Source: Loxodes magnus (Eukaryota > Ciliophora > Karyorelictea > Loxodida > Loxodidae). From it: a stretch of 64,000 bases of DNA. Shown one piece after another: positions 12,505 to 23,127 of the stretch. Both the position numbers and the translations under genes were made by a program. The number at the start of each line of letters is the position of its first letter. The stretch's first letter is position 1. Below the pieces are notes generated by a model. The model saw only the letters and a program-made list of their open reading frames with translations, did no database searches and was not told where the DNA came from. The DNA lies in assembly GCA_946699065.1 (NCBI GenBank), contig CAMPDV010000240.1, positions 310,001 through 374,000 of the forward strand. Reading direction: 5' to 3'.

Positions 12505-13791
12505 ATGAGAGAAACTAGTCAGTATCTAGTTTAAGTTTTATAAAAGAGTTTAATATGCAGAACAAAAAAACTCTAAAGAGATCAAAATGAGACTACTATC
12601 GGATCTTTAATCACAAGACTCTCTATCTCTTCTTGAACTCAGTATTGCTTTAATGATATTTTAATAGCCTGTCCAAATTTAGAGTATTTAAAACTAAGAG
12701 ATTGTAATATAAATGACTATGATCTTATAAACTTAAGCCAATTAAAAAAACTATAGCACTTTTATCTAGATTGCAACTGAGGTAAGAAGTTAACAGGCAA
12801 TAATCTTAACTTTCATACAGATTGCGCTCTATAAACTATTTCATTTGCACATAACAGGATATAAAACTATGACTTTCTACTAAACTATATAAGCATAAAA
12901 GGATAGAACATTAAGAAGCTAAGATTAGATATTTCAACAATGAGTTCAGAATAACTAATCAGTATATCTAGTTAATGCTCACGTCTTAATGGGATATGGA
13001 TAAAAAATGGATAATTGGAACATTAAAAATGACTTAAGTATTTTACCTGCAATCAAAATAGTTTATTACACCTTTCATTTATCGACTGTAGTTTCGAATA
13101 GAAATAAATGTTAGAGTTTTTCGAGTAAAATACTTCTTAACTAGAAAAACTGACAGTTGATAATTATAATTCAGTAAGCTTAGAAATAATTCAAGCTGTG
13201 ATATAAAGATAAAAGAGTCTTAAGTTTTTGAGACTAAAGTTAATAGACATGGAAATACAGTCTGTCTAGTATATCTTTTAACATGGTCTAAAATTAAAAA
13301 CTTTATGGCTATATGAAGTATCATTTCCAACCGGATGCTTATAGTTTAGAGACGACTAAGGATAATACTACTAAATTTGGAATAATTTAGAAGTTTTAAA
13401 GATTGAAGAGTGCTGGCTTGAAAATTCAGATTTAAAAGGAATGATGGGGATGATAGAAGATTTGAAAAAGAATTTTCCAGCATTAAAAATAGAATTTTCT
13501 TGAAGAGATAATTTTAAATCTATTATATCAAAACTAGATATAATCAATATAGCAACCCAATCATTATCTAAGTAAATATTTCCTTTTTATATGAGTAAAT
13601 ATCTTATACTATTTGAAAAAGCTGAAATTTAAGTAATTCAATTTCTAAATCGGGATATCAAATAAGAAAGGGATTATATCATAAGATTTAGATAGAAGTA
13701 CCTTAAAATTTTTAGGTATATAAATATATTTTTGGTGTTATATATATCATTTTTCTAGATTCTAAGAGTGTAAAAAATGTTATGCAAATGA
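12505..13791 (+). CDS. Leucine-rich-repeat protein with in-frame TGA codons
   Basis: One frame of 429 codons from the ATG at 12505 to a TGA at 13789-13791 encodes repeated LRR units of the irregular F-box/FBXL-like kind: ACPNLEYLKLRDCNI, QLKKLQHFYLDCN, SLLHLSFIDCSF, SLKFLRLKLIDM, GLKLKTLWLYEVSF, NNLEVLKIEECWL. LRRs make a protein-binding solenoid. In-frame TGA falls at codons 44 (12634), 92 (12778), 176 (13030) and 333 (13501). TGG is used four times. If the TGA at 13501 ends the protein it has 332 residues, otherwise 428. The text after codon 333 (SKLDIINIATQSL...) still looks protein-like. A 15-nt GTAAG...CAG segment at about 12782-12796 could be an intron that keeps the frame. A pseudogene is possible, but no frameshift is seen in 1.3 kb. 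Confidence 0.68.
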
Positions 13792-13959
13792 ATAAATTAT
13801 CTACAGTCTCTCTGGAATAAAAGAACAGATATTAGTTAAGAGTTATACTTCTTTTATGTTTAATCGTCTATATTTTTATTCTACTATATCTTCACTTTTC
13901 TCTCTGTAATGCAGTTAGTTTTTCTACATACGTTAATACTTTTTGCTCTATGATACTAA

Positions 13960-14490
13960 CTTGTAAATGGGTGATAAATAGAAGTTAAAGATAGTGGATC
14001 AGTGGATCTTTTAGAAGATAGATATGTTGTTCATCAACTCTCTAAAAGGGTTAAAAAGCCTCAGAAAAATAAGGAAGGGATTAAACGAATTTCTATGGAA
14101 TGAAAAAATGAATATTAAAGAACCGTTTAATAGCATTCAATTAATTAACGTTCTATGCTTTTAATACCATCTTAACTAGCAATCGTATATCAAATTATTT
14201 TCATTATCACTCTGATTATGTGGCGAATATCTAGAGTTGAGATAAAGTAAATTGAGAGAGAGATTGATAAATGAGATTAGATACTAAAAAGGTAGTATTA
14301 TAATAAGTAGGCTCTCATAGATCGGGGGTAATCTGGGAAATGTATTCTCTGTATTTTTAAGTTTAAATAAGCTGCTACAAAATAAAGCCTGCTTATAATA
14401 CCTATTACTATGTGTTTTTAAGCTTCATATAAAGGTTGAAAAGGAATGTAAAGTATATAGTGTTTTCATTGAGAGCTAAGCAAGGTAAAT
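13960..14490 (+). CDS. Possible short CDS containing the 253-bp repeat
   Basis: With TGA as Trp, one frame reads VKDSGSVDLLEDRYVVHQLS and continues into the repeat as MWRISRVEIKQIEREIDKW, then CILCIFKFKQAATK. The part before the repeat is unique to this locus. There is no recognised domain. The three differences between the two repeat copies all change amino acids in this frame, so there is no sign of protein-level constraint. The call is weak and the repeat may be non-coding. Confidence 0.25.
14216..14468 (+). repeat. 253-bp direct repeat, copy 1
   Basis: Starts TTATGTGGCGAATATC and ends AGTATATAGTGTTTTCA. It matches 17860-18112 over exactly 253 bp with three substitutions and no indel. The similarity begins and ends abruptly. 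I see no terminal inverted repeat and no target-site duplication, so a classic MITE is not supported. Confidence 0.9.
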
Positions 14491-14580
14491 ATTCTTTAAT
14501 CTAGCTTTAAGGGGGATTAATTAGTAGACTAAATAAGAACTTACAGAATAGCATATACCAGGAATACCTACATCAGAAGA

Positions 14581-15243
14581 AAAGATAAACAAGCAACTGG
14601 AAATTTCCATGCCCAGTTAGAGTAGCATCCGACTTTGGAACTGAGCAAATCAATATTGTTCAACTTGCACTGGGGTTTGCTAACTACCAGGAAGAGGTAT
14701 AGATGCTCAAGTATCTTAACCAGAATTTTGCAGAAAAGCTGAAAGAGAAAAAACAGGATGTCTCCAGAATCGATAGCTACGAACACTAAATGGATGCATT
14801 CTCGAATATTTAGAACTACAAATCGTGTCTCAGCCCAGCTTAATGAGCGTATTAGAAAACAGGAATAAAATTTGAAGTAATTAAAACCAAGACTAAAGTA
14901 AATTAGCAATGAAATAATATAAATGGATATGAAATCTAAGGAAACATTAGAAAGAAAAACTGATAAAAATTATGAAAAAATACTTCTGAAATAAAAACTT
15001 ATAGTACTTGTATCGGAAGTGTTGGAATTTTCAATAGAAGCAGCAAATCTAATAGATTTAAGAGAAAAAGGATAAAATGAGAAGAAGACAGACTGAACAG
15101 ATTTTATTCCTACCTGAGTCGAACAATTTACAAAATCAAGAAAAATGAGAATAACCCAAAAGCAACAAATGAAAGTTAAAAAAAATTGAAAAACCCAATT
15201 TCCTAATCTCGTCAAAACTGGGTATCCCAAACATTTAAATTAA
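14581..15243 (+). CDS. Basic coiled-coil ORF E, possibly element-derived
   Basis: A continuous frame with TAA/TAG as Gln and four in-frame TGAs (14740, 15094, 15115, 15187) encodes a basic N-terminal part (MSPESIATNTKWMHSRIF) and a long coiled-coil-like helix (AQLNERIRKQEQNLKQLKPR, then QISNEIIQMDMKSKETLERK). No start or stop is assured; 15243 is a TAA after PKHLN. A second frame at 14607-14846 reads PVRVASDFGTEQINIVQL and ends at TGA. It resembles the RxDxGTEN region of retroviral-type integrase cores. Which frame is real cannot be decided here. The neighbouring CCHC ORF D on the opposite strand fits a degraded retroelement neighbourhood. Confidence 0.38.
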
Positions 15244-15570
15244 ACAGGAAGAAGCAAGAACTGCTATCCTTCAAATAGGATTGAGATTTTCTACCAAAAA
15301 ACTTTTGCAAGTTAATAAGTAAATATAGAACAAAATATAACAAGTATACATTAAAGGATTAAATTTAAGAGTATGCATTAAATATAAAAGCTAAATACTT
15401 ATTCAAGATTAAATTATAATATTAAAGATAAAATATACCCCAAAGTATAATATAATAAGGGTGCTTAAAAAATATAATTAATTAATTTTAACTATAAGGG
15501 TTAGGGTCATCTTTAATTAGAGAAAATGTTTCCTCAAATTAAAGACAATAAAAGTTTTTATATTCAATAC

Positions 15571-16422
15571 TCAACTGTACATGTCTTCATCTGAATCAAT
15601 TTCAAACTGAGATAATTCTTCTTTCTCTTCAATAAGCTCATAGAATTGTTCTTCCATCTTCTTGTAATTTTTCTCCAGGTTCTCTAAACAAATTCTAAGG
15701 TTATTGTTGTTCTTTTAAAGCTATTTATTCTGTTATTATTAATTACCAAGATCCTGTTTGATTAATATCACACTTGAATCATCTAATATCAGCTTCTTTC
15801 TGTAAATACCTCCAAAGTAATTACAATATAGCCTCCTCGATATTCCAAGTTATTTACGGTGCTGCTCAAGTACTCTTCTTCACTTCGGACATTACTTCCA
15901 AAAATGCCCAGCCTTTTGACAACAATAGCAACGTTTTATTAAGGATTTTAATTAAAATTTTTATTCTGTTTACATTTTTTCAATTTCCATCTTTTCTGAT
16001 TGAAGTTAGTTTTTTTTGATTGGTAATCGAATTTCTTCTTTAATTTTCTATTGATTTGCTTCTAGGTTTTTTTCTAATAGTTCAAATTAGGAAGTTAAGG
16101 CTTCAATTTAAAACTAATCTTTACTTACCAAGTCTTGATCTTCCTTTTTACTATCTTAAAAAAGAAGCCGAAGATTCAAGTTTTCCGCCTTCAGGATCTA
16201 TATTTCGGTATTCATTTTCTCAATTAATGAATAAAGTTAAATAACGTCTAGCTCGTGGGTTTTCTCAAGCTTTTTCAGTTTGCTAGGAAACTCCGTATTT
16301 CCCAATCCTTAACAGGAGTAGATTTATCTTTTTTGAATTCTTGGTTCTCGTTAGTCAACTGAGACTTAAGATTGATCTTTAAGATTAGAATTCAAGGTTT
16401 ATATTCCCGGGTTTTTTTCCAT
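15571..16422 (-). CDS. CCHC zinc-knuckle protein (Gag-like) ORF D
   Basis: The best member of the knuckle family: 283 residues from the ATG at 16422 to a TGA at 15571-15573, after an acidic tail (SQFEIDSDEDMYS). Order: hydrophilic N-terminus; coiled coil (about residues 50-140; IEKMNTEIQILKAENLNLR); MEIEKMQTEQ; knuckle CYCCQKAGHFWKQC at 15889-15930 (perfect CX2CX4HX4C with the usual Gly before His); then a second coiled coil (ICLENLEKNYKKMEEQFYEL). One in-frame TGA follows the knuckle (codon 181, 15880-15882, CPK-TGA-RRV). As W it gives a full-length protein; as a stop it leaves a coiled coil plus knuckle of about 180 residues, as in Gag with readthrough. Likely a single-stranded nucleic-acid binder. 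Confidence 0.7.
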
Positions 16423-16609
16423 TTTTAATTACTTAAAAGATATAAAAAGCACTACATTCATTTATTATAATTATTAAATGGTAGACAAGAAGTAATATTT
16501 TACTAAATGTCTGTATATTCGTAAAATTCTAAGACGAAGAGAAAATTCCTTGGTAAGTAAAATTCCTCTCCTACTTTTCAAGTACGAAATTTTGCCGAAT
16601 TTATGTTAT

Positions 16610-17398
16610 ATGGAGTTGAAAAGATTCATCGTAAATAAATCGGCAAACAGTGAATGATTGGTTTATGAAACTGAAGAAAACTAAATTGAATCGCATGAGA
16701 TGTAAGATGAATAATGAAGTGACATGAGCTACTTTATATTTCAACTGACTGATAAAAAATTTGTTCTTTCTAAAGATTCACTTTATTTTTTTTCCGAATA
16801 CTAACTTAAAAACTAATATAAGCTAGTAAATAACTATGAAGAAAGAAACAAATTAACTTTAGATAGAAAGAGAAAAAAGCTTTATGTTATAAGCGCTTGA
16901 AGTAGTATTTAGCCCAAGCCAGGATTTTTCGAAGTCTTTGATATGAACCTAAATAAGTCTTAATATCTTTCAAAATGTCCTTAAGAATCAGCAGGTAGCG
17001 GATTTACATATGCAAAAGACAATGTATATAGTATTGGAGGATATACTGGATTAATGAGCTCAGATATATTTTAGTATGAATGTACAAGAAATGAATGGCT
17101 TAAAATAGAGAATATTCTTAAGTCAGAGTCCCATATAATTCAAAGTTTATTCATTTAAAAGCACGAATCTATTTTACTTTTTGATGAATACTAATATTTT
17201 GATGGAACAGCTTTATTCGATTTTAAACAAATAGTAAGACATGGACCAAATTTTCCATAAATAACAGGAGCTTATCCTAACTTCTAGCCTTTATAATCTA
17301 ATAATATAATTTATAGTTACTCAATATTCCGTAATGTCTACAAACTTTGTGCTTACGATTTGAAAGGAAGATTGTGGAATACTTTGTTTACTCTTTGA
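16610..17398 (+). CDS. Kelch-repeat protein 2
   Basis: Frame from the ATG at 16610 to a TGA at 17396-17398 (262 residues). Kelch blades are visible: KKLYVISAWSS...GFFEVFDMN, AKDNVYSIGGYTG...SDIFQYECTRNEWLKI (double Gly followed by the Y...W pair), and a last strand ending LCAYDLKGRLWNTLFTL. Kelch repeats form a beta-propeller for protein binding. TGA occurs in frame three times (after NSE, after DEQ and after ISA) and TGG twice, including one kelch Trp. The N-terminus is uncertain: an ATG at 16506 opens another frame with a GTAAGT donor at about 16554, so one or two tiny introns may join it. It is shorter than most kelch proteins, so possibly partial. Confidence 0.65.
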
Positions 17399-17859
17399 AA
17401 ACTTTTCTTACTCTTAACTTTTACTAAAATAAGTTAACAAATCAAGAGCTATTTATATTAACAGCACCGAGTATATTAAATAATTATACTAAGCCAGTCA
17501 AACATATTTTTAAATATCCTGCTTGAACCAGTTTATCTCTTTCTTTTCTTTCTAGCTAGATAAAACTGATTATTATAGATTAATTCCTAATTATATCTCT
17601 GTTTACTACTATCTTATACTTATAGCTTCATTTTCTTACTTTGGTAATAGAGGAAAATAATGGTCAATAAAGTGTATGTGGTATAGGATTTGAAGAGCGC
17701 TTTTTTTTATTTATTTGTCTTGCTTTTTAAATCTCATAACTGAAAATTTTACCTTTTATCGATATTTCTGGCCAAAATACCCTATATAGTAAAAAAAATT
17801 TCCTTATAGATAAAGTATATACAAATATCATATAACTGGGTGAATATAAGTGGCTATAG
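17399..17859. other. Intergenic between kelch 2 and the repeat
   Basis: AT-rich, pyrimidine-rich on the plus strand. No motif, repeat or RNA gene was recognised. It must contain the 3' end of the kelch transcript. Confidence 0.4.
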
Positions 17860-18112
17860 TTATGTGGCGAATATCTAGAGTTAAGATAAAGTAAATTGAG
17901 AGAGAGATTGATAAATGAGATTAGATACTAAAAAGGTAGTATTATAATAAGTAGGCTCTCATAGATCGGGGGTAATCTGGGAAATGTATTCTCTGTATTT
18001 TTAAGTTTAAATAAGCTGCTAAAAAATAAAGCCTGCTTATAATACCTATTACTATGTGTTTTTAAGCTTCATATAAAGGTTGAAAAGGAACGTAAAGTAT
18101 ATAGTGTTTTCA
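17860..18112 (+). repeat. 253-bp direct repeat, copy 2
   Basis: Same orientation as 14216-14468 and 98.8 percent identical (three substitutions, no indel). Its flanks are unrelated to those of copy 1. It lies about 160 bp from the degenerate second copy of the unknown small gene. Confidence 0.9.
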
Positions 18113-18269
18113 ACTGAATTTTCTTAAATGCTAAGATAATTCAAAATTTATGGTGGACTTATTATGTCTAAATAGTATAATAAAAATTACATATTTGAAG
18201 CAAACCTTCTAGTAAATTAAGCATATGATAATATATGATTTTCTTAGTAAATAAATAAAGATAATTTTA

Positions 18270-18657
18270 GAGCGTAACAACTTCGTTGGCACACAGCTCT
18301 TTCAATATTAATATTTAGTATTAATAAAAAGTGTTCTCATGCTTCTTGCTAAAATTCTAGCATTGCAATAAGTTACGTTAGCTTCTCCAAATGGGAATCT
18401 ACTTCTTAAAGATTACTCTCGAATTTTGAATCAAATGCTCCAGTCTTCTTGTATAGGATTAAAATAGGAATTAAGTCATCAATAAGCCTGTCAGTCAAAC
18501 TTTCATACTGCTAGCGAGAACTCTCGGAAAAGTTAGATTTTTCTCTTACAGCTTGTTCACTCTTCCCGGTGATGGCATCTACTCTGAGATTACTCGCAAT
18601 GCAGTATTCAATGCATCAGATTACCTTCTAGTTCTCCTAACCGCAGCCAACATTCCT
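18270..18657 (-). pseudogene. Copy 2 of the small unknown gene, frameshifted
   Basis: Homologous along its length to 10926-11311. The start codon is lost (AGG for ATG at 18657). One base more than copy 1 lies just before the SSMKV segment and one base fewer near the PIW/HHLE segment, so no single frame covers the protein. Codon 14 is TGA at 18616-18618 where copy 1 has TGG. The TGA after SSMKV is retained at 18495-18497 and the codons after it differ mainly silently from copy 1. It is a diverged pseudogene or a relative whose indels are sequencing errors. Confidence 0.58.
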
Positions 18658-18743
18658 TTTATATATTTATTAATAATAAACTATCTTGTCTTGTGTTGGG
18701 TATATTCTAGGATAAAATTTTAAATACTTACAAGGGAGGAGTA

Positions 18744-19397
18744 AATGAAGGGTAAAAAAATAATAAGTTTAGTCAAGAAAAGATAGAAGAGAAAAAGAGG
18801 AGTCACCTGAATCTTTTTCATCGTATCGAGAAAAACGACTACAAAGTAACTAGGACAGCACTCGATAATCGAATAGGAAAATAAATGTCTATATGAGAAA
18901 TGTGATAAAAAGAAAGGTAATTTTAGAAAGCAGGATGAGATTTGTTTAAAATCTTTCAAAGAGAATAAGAGAACTTTTGACGGATATTGAGCAACTGATC
19001 TTTGAAACGATGTGCTTATGAGTGCAGCTGGTTCAAAATAAAGTCTTAAAAGAAGAACATCTTTTGACATTAATCTTAATCCAAGAAAATATAGGAAGCA
19101 TAAAAAAAAGTAAAAAAGTGCTGTTATTGTAATTCTTCACAACATCTAATAAGCACAGTTCTAGAATAAAAGACTAAAAAGACTAATTAAAGAACCTAAA
19201 GAGAACTAGCAAAATTTTTTGCAATCAACAATAGAATCTACAAAAAAAATCGGATATAACCGACCTTAGTGATAGAGAGAATCTGGCAACTATCCAAATT
19301 AAAAAAAGGATCGAGGACTCCAACTTGGATAAAAAAATGGATAACTGAAATGGTAGAAATTTCAAGGAAAGCAAACATTTATCAAACTTTTATTTGA
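18744..19397 (+). CDS. Degenerate CCHC (Gag-like) ORF C
   Basis: In the frame ending at the TGA at 19395, 19119-19160 encodes CCYCNSSQHLISTV. This is the family knuckle with the last Cys replaced by Val, so zinc binding is doubtful. The region upstream is Trp-rich if TGA is read as W (MSIWEMWQKERQ). Downstream it reads GSRTPTWIKKWITEMVEISR, resembling the tail of ORF B. A second frame upstream of the knuckle looks equally protein-like, so a frameshift or small intron is possible. Most likely a decayed member of the A/B/D family. Confidence 0.35.
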
Positions 19398-20570
19398 TAA
19401 TATTCAATATGTAGTGTATAAAAAGCTTTAGCTTTCTGCATAGTAGGAACTTAATTATCTTATTTTATCTAAACTTATTTTTCTTTTTTAGCTAATTCTA
19501 CTAAATGATAAGACTAAGATATCAATTAATATAGTACCTTATCATATAATTAGCAATTTTATATATCATTGCTCCATGCATCTCAATTTTTTGGACATTA
19601 TAAAAGACTTATTTCCATCAAAAAATGTCGTTTACTTATAATTTAATCGCCTTGATCTCAAGCTCCTCTTACTTTCAAGTTTTTGATCTTTTTAATTTCC
19701 TGATGATCTAACTATAAGATCCACTTTGCACAAAGCAATTATTTGCTTATATACATTACTCCTCTTTTTAAATTGAGTGCTACTATTAATGCTTTATCAT
19801 AGCTCTACTTTATATAGTTAAAAATACCTAATGCTTCTATCCTACTTACCATTATGTATATTGCTTAGAAAAAGTATCTTTAGGCCATCTATCAATAATT
19901 TTATTCTGCTAGTTGAGTATACGGTACATACTTATTCTCAAATACACTACCAAAATGTAACCAATTAACTACTCCTTTATGTTCAATAAAAGATTAGATA
20001 TCTCTATCAAAATACTCTTTCATATAACAGAGTGAGGATTAAAAAAGCTTAACTGCTAACTGAACGGATTTATTTAATAAGATCGGACGCATAAATCAAG
20101 TTGAGTATCAGAGAAAGTAATAATCAGACTTAGTAAGTTCAATACCAGTAAATATAGATAAGTACAACATACTCATATAGAGATGCTAAATAGAATATAA
20201 GGATAAAATGCTGATACATTTATGTTTAGCATTCTTCATAACAGTATATCGCACATCATATTCATGCTTTAGATTGACAAATGCTAAATATTTAGACACC
20301 TTCTTAGTAAAAAGTTCGAAAGCTATTAGCAAAAATTTAGATCAGCTAAAGTAAATAAATGTTATCTAAGTCATCTAAGTAAAGTCAAAATAGTTGCAGT
20401 CTGTTAATAAAGCCATTTTAGCATAATGCTATCATCAAATATACGAACTATCTCTACTTCTTGCTTAGCTTAGATAATACAAGGATATAAGCATTATATT
20501 TCTTAAAATGATACTTATTGATATTAACTAATGTTATCTATTTTCTTTAATAGACATAGTGATATCCAAA
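19398..20570. other. Unresolved, no supported gene
   Basis: The minus strand around 19560-19800 looks coding-like in two competing frames (for example LESKRSLRSRRLNYK), but there is no domain or conserved copy. 19900-20570 shows nothing I can name. Confidence 0.3.
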
Positions 20571-21539
20571 ATGTCTAAAAAATAGGAGAATAATGCTATA
20601 AAAATATTGTACTTGAGGAAGCTACTTAAGAAGGAAAATAAGATGTAGTTTGGAATAGGAATAATACGCTATGATATATTCCCTAACTTCTAGTGTTATG
20701 ATCTACGTCTAAGGAAGCATAACTCGCAAGGGGTTTTATTATAATACCGAATAATAGAATTCTGGAGTAACATTCTATTGTCGTTTGATCTAGAAAATTA
20801 TTAAAAAACCAAGCAGAATTTAGAAACGCTAGAGCCTGTCTATTAAAATACTACTTTCTCGTTATAAGCCAGTAATAATCTAAGTATTCTGGCAGGAGGT
20901 TATGATAGTCATGACTTTAAAAGTCATAAAGAGAATATCATTGTAATAGGAGAGGCAGAAATAGAAATTCATAGATTAAGAAATCCAAGAGAGTCAACTA
21001 GATTAGAGTATGATAACAAGAAACAAGTTTTCATCATTGCTGGTCGAGATCCTTCGATAGATGAATACACAAATACATGTGAAGTTTTTAATTTGGATAC
21101 CAAAAAGTCAAAATTAATATCAGAGCATCCTTTTTTAATGAAAAAGAATGGAGTAAGTTATGCATATGAAATGATATTTACATTTGGAGGTTGTAGTAAT
21201 TAAGGTTATCTAGATAATATTTGCTGCTTTGATGTGATCAAGTAGAAGTGACTATAGTTTTAAAAGGTCTTACCTGAAAAGCCAGGGGCAGTCTCAGCAA
21301 TATTTGCGAAAGATTAAGAGTAGTTCCTATTATTTGACAGTGACGAAGTTTTTAAAAAGACATATAGTTATGACTGGAAAAGTATCGACGAGCATGGAAA
21401 AGAGTTTCCTTATGTAGATACGAATCCTTGGTTCAATGCAATATATTAGGGAAGGAAGATATACATGTATGATGGAGCACATACAGAAATAGTTTATTAG
21501 TATGATACAGCAAATGGAAGATAGTGGGTTGAAGTTTGA
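20571..21539 (+). CDS. Kelch-repeat protein 1 with TGA at a canonical Trp
   Basis: 322 residues from the ATG at 20571 to a TGA at 21537-21539. Blades are clear: ILAGGYDSHDFKSHKENIIV; STRLEYDNKKQVFIIAGRDP...EYTNTCEVFNLDTKKSKLI; EMIFTFGGCSNQGYLDNICC-FDVIKQK-x-LQFQKVLP; and a last blade with RKIYMYDGAHTEIVYQYD...RQWVEV. The x is the only in-frame TGA (codon 227, 21249-21251) and sits where kelch blades carry their conserved Trp. Three or more other Trp codons are TGG. The protein probably forms a partial beta-propeller for protein-protein contacts. The alternative is a pseudogene with one TGG-to-TGA change, but the rest of the frame is intact. An upstream in-frame stop does not help fix the start, so the first Met is a guess. 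Confidence 0.75.
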
Positions 21540-21963
21540 AAATAATCTATCTTTATTCTTTATTTTATTAAATAATGATGTAGTCATATGTAAAACCACC
21601 AAAGCAAAAAGATTTATAGATATGATTGCATATTATTGATTACTTAGATAGAAGGAAAAATGTGATCACTTCAATATCGACAATCTGAATTATTTCACAG
21701 AAAGAAAAACATCCATAAATAATGTTGGCAAAACTTTATCAAATTATGACAAATCAATAAGATTAAATAGTGATCTGAATGATAACTTGGTATAAAAGAG
21801 AGTTGAATGATATATTACACAATTTATAGCATTTAGTTCGCAGAAAATATTATAAAATATGAATGAAATTACACTAAATATGCTAATTTTTTGAATGGTA
21901 TTATAATCATTCATATATATTGCTATTTTAGATATCTTATTTCCTTCTTTTTAAATAGAATAT

Positions 21964-23127
21964 TCAGAAGATAACAAAAGCCATTTTTTTATTTTTTATA
22001 GCTTCTAGATTTATATCTAGAGTTACCTTTGAACTATATCTTCATCTTGCTAGCTCAATTTTAGTTTTTAGCTCTACAATTTATTTTATAAGTACTCGTT
22101 ATTAGCATTCATAGTAGCTTTATTATTGAAGCTTTAAAGCCTTCTATATAAATGAAAAGTTTCATAATCTTTTACAGAAATGATACTTCCTATTTACTTG
22201 GTAGATTGATTACTTTGCTAAAATTAAAACAAGCTTCATTACGAAACTTTTTATTTTCTATTCTTGTTTTCACTTTCTTTTTTACCTAACTTTGAAATAT
22301 AGTTAGCTACTTTCTAGAAACGCATCACTACTTTATCTTACTGATGATACGATCATTTTATTATAGTTGCTAGATGATAGTTATTTTGAATGTTTGGATA
22401 TCATTAAAAATCTATTGTCTATACTTAAAATTTTCCAGTGTTTAAATGACTTTAGCCCGTTTTTTGTATTCCTTATTTAGCTGCTAATTTTTATATAGAA
22501 GCTACAAAACCAAATTTTTAAGCTATTCATGCTATTGTATCTTTCAATGAGGCTGTAATAAGATAAAATTTAGCCAATTGCAGTTTTACTTACTTCGATT
22601 GATAACCATTCTTTTTCTCAAATCGCTTTACTTTACTCTTCTCTTCAGTTTCTTGTCTATTTATTCTCTAATTTTATACAGAAAGCAAAACCCTGATTAC
22701 ACTTCTCCTCTTTCAATGAAGCTTATAAAATTAAGCTAAAAGTAAAGTTTATTTTAAGCTTTATTATTTGGCTATGGTAAGCATGAGTTATAATTAAACT
22801 ATATCTTCTTTATATTCCAATTTAATAGTTTTGGCTACTAAACTTAAACGGATAGGTTTAAGACTCCATTTGGCTTTATACTTCTCTAAATCTAAGCTTT
22901 GCTTGCCTGATTAATAAATAGCATTTATTTATGCTTTTTCTCTTTGAGACTTGTATAGTCAAGGATTATTATCAAAGGTTTATATCCTTTTTCTTAGTTT
23001 AAGCTGCTTGATATTGACTAGTTATTGACTTTATTAATTTCACTTTTGCTTCTTTATAAGATTGACTTGCTCTTTAAAGAGCAAAACTTCTAAGAACAAC
23101 TTTCTAAATCTCATTTTTGCACTCCAT
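21964..23127 (-). CDS. Possible helical-repeat protein, frame uncertain
   Basis: A minus-strand frame of 388 codons from the ATG at 23127 to a TGA at 21964-21966, purine-rich as coding strands here tend to be, with six in-frame TGAs and three TGGs. Two DNA repeats of about 85 bp lie near 22550 and 22710 and encode ASLKEEKCNQGFAFCIKL and ASLKDTIAWIAQKFGFVASI, but in different frames. Either a small intron separates them or the gene is decayed. The helical repeats recall TPR-like solenoids without matching a consensus. Treat the coordinates as a coding-like zone. Confidence 0.3.

Noticed and set aside
8674-13791. Treating every TGA-containing ORF as a plain pseudogene under table 6
   Set aside because: Frames stay open for 240-430 codons without indels, TGA falls at Trp-like positions, and one pair shows silent substitution across a TGA. 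It remains the main alternative for individual ORFs.
14216-14468. 253-bp repeat as a MITE
   Set aside because: No terminal inverted repeats and no target-site duplication at either copy.
14568-15230. Two conventional-code ORFs on the minus strand (113 and 86 codons)
   Set aside because: They are the complement of the more protein-like plus-strand ORF E, and their Phe/Leu/Ser-rich text is typical of shadow frames.
18720-19070. 116-codon minus-strand ORF
   Set aside because: Shadow of the purine-rich plus strand of ORF C; no motif.
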